Shown: one piece after another, positions 6,754-9,927 of the stretch
Position numbering within the stretch: the first letter of the stretch is position 1
Layout: every line of letters starts with the position of its first letter
DNA from: Coriobacteriia bacterium
GTDB lineage: Bacteria; Actinomycetota; Coriobacteriia; WRKU01; WQUG01
Length of the DNA: 9,927 nucleotides
Direction: 5' to 3'
NCBI GenBank assembly: GCA_009779395.1
Contig: WREJ01000031.1
Span: 1-9,927, forward strand
Made by a program: the position numbers and the translations under genes
The notes under the pieces: model-generated
What the model was told of the DNA's origin: nothing
Seen by the model: only the letters and a program-made list of their open reading frames with translations
Databases searched by the model: none

Positions 6754-7782
6754 ATGACCGAAGACAAAGAAACAAGGCTTGACGAGACAAGATCTGACGA
6801 AGGTAGTGCACCATCTGCAGATACCGTAAAGCAGCCAACAACTGATTGCGGTGAGGGTGATGGTCAGACTCCGCCACTCGATGAGCATGAGCAGAGGGTT
6901 GAAGAAAAGCTCGCAGCACTCGACCAGCCAAAAGCGACACCGCCACAAACAGAGGCAGAGAGCGAGCAGCCTGCTGCACCAGTTGTTGCAGCTGCATCAG
7001 CGGTTCATACGCCGTCGCGACAGTCGTTTGATCCGCCAGAAAAGAAAAAGTTCCCCACCTGGGCTATTGTGCTTATTGTTGTGGGAGTAATCTCTTTTCT
7101 GGGATTGTGTTGCACGGTGTCAGCCCTTGTTTTTGCGGATGAATTTCTTGATGGCCTTGACGATGCCTCTATTGTAGAGTTTGAAGGGGACATCAGCACG
7201 CAGGATTTTATGTTTGACCTTGAGCAGGCTTTAGCTGAGCCAGTGGTAGTTGACGGGATTACCCACTTTGAATCCATATTTTGCGAGATTTTAGAGGAGG
7301 ATGGCATTTGGATTGTTCTTGTTTGGGCTACTTTGCCCGAGGGCGCATCACTGCCTGCAACTGTCGAGATTGCTGTGCCAACAAGGGCTTCTGTGTATTG
7401 GTTTGGAGAAATTGATGCCGAGGCCGATGACATCGAAGAATCTATAGACTTTGAGAGGCCTTACCAGTTTCGCGCTGAGGGTGACTTTGACGTGTACACC
7501 GCGACCCTTACGCAATTCCATGATATACATATTGAGTACACTCTAGACTACAATCCCATCAAACAAGGTTCTGCAGGTGAGAGCCTTATGGTCGAGTACG
7601 TCCCCTGGCAGGACATTCCCTATTTGTGGCTTGCGGCAACGCTGCCAAAAGGTGCGTTACTTTCCGAGAACGCTGAGTTTTCTGGTGTAAGACCAGATGG
7701 TAGGCAAGCATTTTCTCGCCTGATAAGAGATGCTCGCGCAGGTCAGCGCTACTCAACGGAATTTACTTGGACTTTTAGGTAA
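6754..7782 (+). CDS. Single-pass membrane protein with acidic cytoplasmic tail and duplicated outer domain, function unknown
   Basis: I do not recognise this 342-residue protein. Residues 1-98 are hydrophilic, rich in Glu, Asp, Gln, Pro and Thr, and look disordered. A basic EKKKF stretch (96-100) precedes one membrane helix (about 102-127) containing Cys119-Cys120. By the positive-inside rule the N-terminus is in the cytoplasm and residues 128-342 are outside. The outer part is acidic and appears to contain two related beta-rich units about 103 residues apart: WATLPEGASL (191-200) against AATLPKGALL (294-303), each followed by an aromatic strand region. It has no Cys pair, catalytic motif or sorting signal I can see. 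The ATG follows GAGGGAAG closely and lies 23 bases after the permease stop, so co-transcription with the exporter is likely. It might be an accessory or sensor subunit for the exporter, but nothing in the sequence proves that. Confidence 0.8.
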   Translation: MTEDKETRLDETRSDEGSAPSADTVKQPTTDCGEGDGQTPPLDEHEQRVEEKLAALDQPKATPPQTEAESEQPAAPVVAAASAVHTPSRQSFDPPEKKKFPTWAIVLIVVGVISFLGLCCTVSALVFADEFLDGLDDASIVEFEGDISTQDFMFDLEQALAEPVVVDGITHFESIFCEILEEDGIWIVLVWATLPEGASLPATVEIAVPTRASVYWFGEIDAEADDIEESIDFERPYQFRAEGDFDVYTATLTQFHDIHIEYTLDYNPIKQGSAGESLMVEYVPWQDIPYLWLAATLPKGALLSENAEFSGVRPDGRQAFSRLIRDARAGQRYSTEFTWTFR

Positions 7783-7875
7783 AGACAATCTATGGTTGAC
7801 GCGGACAAGCAAGCATGAGAGAGCGGGAACCATCGCTACTGTGGTTTTTGTGGGCTTAACAAGCGAAGAGGCATA

Positions 7876-8667
7876 ATGAAAATTCCGCGCGAGTGGTTTT
7901 ATATGTGTCCAGATGGCAAACAGCATGGACCTCTGCCAGAAAGGCATGTTCAGCGGTTGGTGCAAGGATACCCGGTCAATCCTGCTACTGATTTTTCTGG
8001 CATACCAAACAAAGTTGCTCACTATTCTTTTCGTTGCTTTGGGTCGAGCAGGTGGATTGACCTTGCTACCTTTCTTGCGTTGACTGACTCAGCAAAAAGG
8101 GGGGAGTGTTTCCCCCCTGACTTTTTTGATAATCCTAAGGAAAAGCGAGAGCCGCTGTTTTATCCCATTACCCAAACAAAGTTTCTTGTGCTGTCTTTAA
8201 CTACCTTTGGAATGTACTATTTATTTTGGGTATACAAGACTTGGAGGTATGTTGGGAAGATTGATGTTCGCCACGATGGGCGGTCTACTGCACTTATGTA
8301 CACACTGTCTGACATCATTTCCTTCGATGGAATAGCTACGCTTATAGCAGAGGATTACCTGCCTGAATATACTGACAAGCGATTGCTGATGCTTTCCGAT
8401 GTCTTGCAAGACGTTTTTGCTCGGGGCATATTTTTTGCTATGGGCTTTCTTGCACTGGTGCCGTACTTGAGGGTTTTCATCGTTGCACCGTTTTTCTTTC
8501 CCGTAGTGTATTTGCCAGCAATTAAAGCCATAAATGATGTCAATGCAAAGCGGATACCAGGATACGTACCTGACGGACACTTTTCTCTAATGCAGTGGGT
8601 GTGGGTTGCGGTTTCCACAACCTTCATTGTTGGTTCTATAGCTTTTCTCTACTCCCTCAGTTTCTAA
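7876..8667 (+). CDS. GYF_2-like/DUF4234-like membrane protein, function unknown
   Basis: The 263-residue protein starts with a soluble region of about 90 residues. Its opening, WFYMCPDGKQHGPL (7-20), and a later RW (59-60) match the pattern of GYF_2-type domains: an aromatic pair, a GPL-like turn, then a tryptophan. Known GYF domains bind proline-rich peptides. The membrane part starts with YPITQTKFLVLSL then FGMYYLFWVYKTW (111-123). This resembles a widespread but uncharacterised family of small membrane proteins whose first helix is followed by a W/Y-rich exit. Further hydrophobic segments lie at about 182-213 (one or two helices) and 240-260. The ATG follows GAAGAGGC at about the right spacing. 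It lies 93 bases after the previous stop, so it may be the last gene of the exporter cluster or separately expressed. The GYF_2 call is by eye and moderate. A link to the Pro-rich tail of the preceding protein is speculative. Confidence 0.8.
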   Translation: MKIPREWFYMCPDGKQHGPLPERHVQRLVQGYPVNPATDFSGIPNKVAHYSFRCFGSSRWIDLATFLALTDSAKRGECFPPDFFDNPKEKREPLFYPITQTKFLVLSLTTFGMYYLFWVYKTWRYVGKIDVRHDGRSTALMYTLSDIISFDGIATLIAEDYLPEYTDKRLLMLSDVLQDVFARGIFFAMGFLALVPYLRVFIVAPFFFPVVYLPAIKAINDVNAKRIPGYVPDGHFSLMQWVWVAVSTTFIVGSIAFLYSLSF

Positions 8668-8699
8668 GCAAAGGTGAATGCGTGTGGTGAATCATGTCA

Positions 8700-8736
8700 G
8701 CAAATCGCTTTAATAGTTGACGTAAGCGATGCTTGC
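8700..8736 (+). other. Hairpin enclosing the tRNA -35 box
   Basis: ATCGCTT (8704-8710) pairs with AAGCGAT (8724-8730), and GCAA (8700-8703) pairs with TTGC (8733-8736) across a 2-base bulge. The 13-base loop holds TTGACG, the tRNA promoter -35. It could end the upstream gene's transcript or be a protein-binding site. No T-run follows, so a terminator role is uncertain. Confidence 0.35.
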
Positions 8737-8744
8737 TGTATACT
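8717..8744 (+). promoter_or_regulatory. Sigma-70-type promoter for tRNA-Ala
   Basis: TTGACG (8717-8722) and TATACT (8739-8744) are separated by 16 bases, each one mismatch from consensus. Transcription would start near 8751, about 14 bases before the mature tRNA, leaving a short 5' leader for RNase P. This is the clearest promoter in the window. Confidence 0.75.
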
Positions 8745-8764
8745 AGTACGTCGCTGTTTGACGT

Positions 8765-8840
8765 GGGGGCTTAGCTCAGCTGGGAGAGCGCGGGCTTTGC
8801 AAGCCTGAGGTCACCGGTTCGATCCCGGTAGCCTCCACCA
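8765..8840 (+). tRNA. tRNA-Ala, anticodon UGC
   Basis: The 76-base cloverleaf is complete. GGGGGCT (8765-8771) pairs with AGCCTCC (8830-8836), with a G3:U70 wobble pair, the classical alanine identity element. The anticodon stem CGGGC/GCCTG carries the loop TTTGCAA, giving anticodon TGC. The T arm is ACCGG-TTCGATC-CCGGT. The discriminator base is A, and CCA (8838-8840) is encoded. The gene has its own promoter and stands alone, with no second tRNA beside it. The CCA end is also the start of the outer arm of the compound hairpin that follows. Confidence 0.97.
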
Positions 8841-8945
8841 AACACTCTGATGTACGCACCAAAGCCCTGTGGTCACGAACTCACGTAAAGTTGCTACGCT
8901 TCGTCCGTGACCACAGGGCTTTTGCACGCACCTCAGAATGTTTGG
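8838..8945. repeat. Compound palindrome around the tRNA terminator
   Basis: CCAAACACTCTGA (8838-8850) pairs with TCAGAATGTTTGG (8933-8945) in 12 of 13 positions, enclosing the 17-bp terminator stem. The two stems are separated on each side by a decamer in the same orientation, TGTACGCACC (8851-8860) and TGCACGCACC (8923-8932). These are direct repeats and do not pair with each other. The outer arm includes the tRNA's CCA end. Confidence 0.7.
8861..8924 (+). terminator. Long-stem terminator of the tRNA transcript
   Basis: AAAGCCCTGTGGTCACG (8861-8877) pairs without mismatch with CGTGACCACAGGGCTTT (8906-8922), and the 3' arm ends in a TTTT run (8920-8923). The 28-base loop can fold further: ACG (8883-8885) with CGT (8902-8904) and AAG (8888-8890) with CTT (8899-8901). 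The A-run before and T-run after suit a Rho-independent terminator. The stem is unusually long and the loop unusually large for one. Confidence 0.7.
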
Positions 8946-8962
8946 CTTTGGCAGTCAACTTG

Positions 8963-8976
8963 ACAGGAGTTCCTGT
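8963..8976. promoter_or_regulatory. Palindrome ACAGGA-GT-TCCTGT, possible operator
   Basis: Two perfect 6-base arms flank two central bases, a spacing typical of dimeric repressor sites. It overlaps a consensus -35 hexamer, TTGACA (8960-8965), which has no good -10 box at the normal distance. It lies 54 bases before the proposed start of the second ATPase. No regulator is encoded nearby. Confidence 0.35.
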
Positions 8977-8986
8977 TAGCTGGGTT

Positions 8987-8996
8987 TGTACGCACC
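8987..8996 (+). repeat. Third copy of the TGTACGCACC decamer
   Basis: This copy is identical to the one at 8851-8860 and differs by one base from that at 8923-8932, all in the same orientation. It sits at about the -35 position of the predicted promoter for the second P-type ATPase. It could be a regulator site or the remnant of a repeated element. Confidence 0.5.
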
Positions 8997-9012
8997 TTAG
9001 GCTTTCTAGTTC

Positions 9013-9021
9013 TGCTACACT
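9013..9021 (+). promoter_or_regulatory. Extended -10 promoter for the second P-type ATPase
   Basis: TGCTACACT has the TGn extension plus a TACACT hexamer (9016-9021). Transcription would begin near 9028, two bases before the proposed TTG start, giving an essentially leaderless mRNA. The element matches the one before nth (TGCTAAAAT) in 7 of 9 positions. Confidence 0.45.
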
Positions 9022-9029
9022 ATTCTCAT

Positions 9030-9927
9030 TTGGAGAATCGAGAGGGACTGACAAGTGTTGAGGTGGCGTCTAGACAAGAGGCTGGTCTAGACAACTCTTT
9101 TGTGGCAAATCCCAGCAAGTCCAACTGGGATATCATTCGCGGCAACACCATCACCCTGTTTAATGTGACAAACTTTATAATCGCAGCAGCGGTGCTTGCT
9201 GTTGGTTCTTACATTAACTCGCTGTTTATTCTGCTGATTATTTTTAACATTACGCTGGGTATTGTCGTCGAGATTCGCGCGCGACGGATTGTGGACAAAC
9301 TCAGCCTGCTTAATACCGACCCGATTACTGTTATCCGTGATGGGCAGAGTCTGTCCATTCCTCCCAGTGCGATTGTGATAGATGACCTGCTGCTGCTGCG
9401 CGCGGGTGACCAGGTGCCGACTGATGCTGTGGTAGTTGACGGCTACATCGAAGCGAACGAGGCACTGCTTACCGGCGAGGCTGACCACTTGGTGAAGCAG
9501 CGTGATGACCAGCTGCTTTCTGGTAGCTTTATTGTCAGTGGTCAGTGCTATGCTCGTGTTTGTCACGTTGGTGCTGACAACTATTCAACAAAACTTGCCA
9601 TCGAGGCAAAGGAGTATCGCCCCATCGACTCAGAGTTGATGGGTGCTTTGGGCGTGGTGATGAAATATGTCAGCTGGATTGCGCTGCCGCTGGGTATTTT
9701 GCTGCTGCTGCAAGCTCTGTTTATCAGTCATGTTGACACGCAGCGTGCTATTTTGTCGACGACAGCTGGTATGCTGGGTATGATTCCGCGTGGCATGGTG
9801 GTGCTGATTGCTGTCACGCTGGTTACCGGCGTGGTCAAACTGGGGCGGCGCGAAGTTTTGGTGCAGGAAATGTATTCGATCGAAACGATGGCGCACCTTG
9901 ACACCCTATGCCTGGACAAAACAGGCA
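9030..9927 (+). CDS. P-type cation-translocating ATPase, N-terminal part (3' end outside window)
   Basis: The frame is open to the window edge and gives 299 residues, ending LDKTG with the phosphorylated Asp296. Two membrane pairs flank the actuator domain: about 42-82, and about 213-268. The actuator loop reads TGEA (148-151), keeping the essential Glu150. M4 has IPRGM (252-256) where Ca2+ pumps have PEGL. The order and the LVQEMYSIETMAHLDTLCLDKTG region place it in a Gram-positive subfamily distinct from the ATPase at 578-3445, like the Exp7/CaxP group, but that placement is from memory. The start is difficult. Homologues carry a GLTS-EVA motif near the N-terminus, here GLTSVEVA (residues 6-13), so the GTG at 9063 would cut the motif. 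The only standard in-frame start upstream, before a stop at 8961, is TTG at 9030. It has no ribosome binding site but sits just after an extended -10. Transported ion unknown. Confidence 0.88.
   Translation, partial: MENREGLTSVEVASRQEAGLDNSFVANPSKSNWDIIRGNTITLFNVTNFIIAAAVLAVGSYINSLFILLIIFNITLGIVVEIRARRIVDKLSLLNTDPITVIRDGQSLSIPPSAIVIDDLLLLRAGDQVPTDAVVVDGYIEANEALLTGEADHLVKQRDDQLLSGSFIVSGQCYARVCHVGADNYSTKLAIEAKEYRPIDSELMGALGVVMKYVSWIALPLGILLLLQALFISHVDTQRAILSTTAGMLGMIPRGMVVLIAVTLVTGVVKLGRREVLVQEMYSIETMAHLDTLCLDKTG

Noticed and set aside
7828..7849. AACCA/TGGTT hairpin followed by a T-run, a possible terminator before the last membrane gene
   Set aside because: The stem is only 5 bp and AT-rich with a 9-base loop, too weak to call.
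7790..7860. Two tiny ORFs (8 and 14 codons) overlapping as ATGA in the gap before the last membrane gene
   Set aside because: Neither has a ribosome binding site, and sequences this short occur by chance.
8820..8945. tRNA 3' end as an integration (att) site, suggested by repeats beside it
   Set aside because: The tRNA 3' end is not duplicated as a direct repeat, and no integrase or other mobile gene is present; the repeats are hairpin arms and a decamer.
9087..9566. 159-codon open frame on the minus strand
   Set aside because: It is antisense to the second P-type ATPase, whose TGEA, M4 and DKTG motifs prove the plus-strand frame. The composition is Asn/Gln/Arg-rich shadow type.

Overview
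The window looks like a chromosomal stretch of a Gram-positive bacterium of roughly even base composition. Three things point that way: a surface protein ending in a VPPTG sortase signal, an ABC exporter of the two-repeat COG3559 type, and two genes that appear to start at the 5' end of their transcripts without a ribosome binding site. Together these fit an anaerobic actinobacterium, most plausibly of class Coriobacteriia. No ribosomal or other marker gene is present to prove this, so the taxonomy is inference.

Left part (1-4301). The 3' end of a sortase-anchored surface protein or pilin on the + strand converges on a full-length P2-type, probably Ca2+-exporting, ATPase on the - strand. The 121-base convergent gap holds two different perfect palindromes. 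Upstream of the ATPase, also on the - strand, is endonuclease III (nth). It shares a short divergent promoter region (4302-4374) with the next block.

Middle part (4375-8667). Four + strand genes lie head to tail. They are an ABC ATPase, an ABC-2-type permease overlapping it by 20 bases, a single-pass membrane protein with an acidic cytoplasmic tail and a duplicated outer domain, and a membrane protein with a GYF_2-like N-terminus. The first two form an exporter of unknown substrate. The third follows by 23 bases and is probably co-transcribed. The fourth follows after 93 bases and its link is weaker. The last two have no function I can name.

Right part (8668-9927). A tRNA-Ala(UGC) has a clear sigma-70-type promoter upstream and a very long compound hairpin downstream that works as its terminator. 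After a short region with a palindrome and a repeated decamer comes the 5' part of a second, different P-type ATPase. It runs off the window exactly at its phosphorylation motif (DKTG).

The most unusual observations are: the paired leaderless-type starts with the same extended -10 element (nth and the second ATPase); the compound hairpin that includes the tRNA CCA end, with a repeated TGTACGCACC decamer; the two uncharacterised membrane proteins next to the exporter; and the second ATPase, whose M4 motif lacks the usual glutamate. No CRISPR array, insertion sequence, integrase or phage gene was seen.
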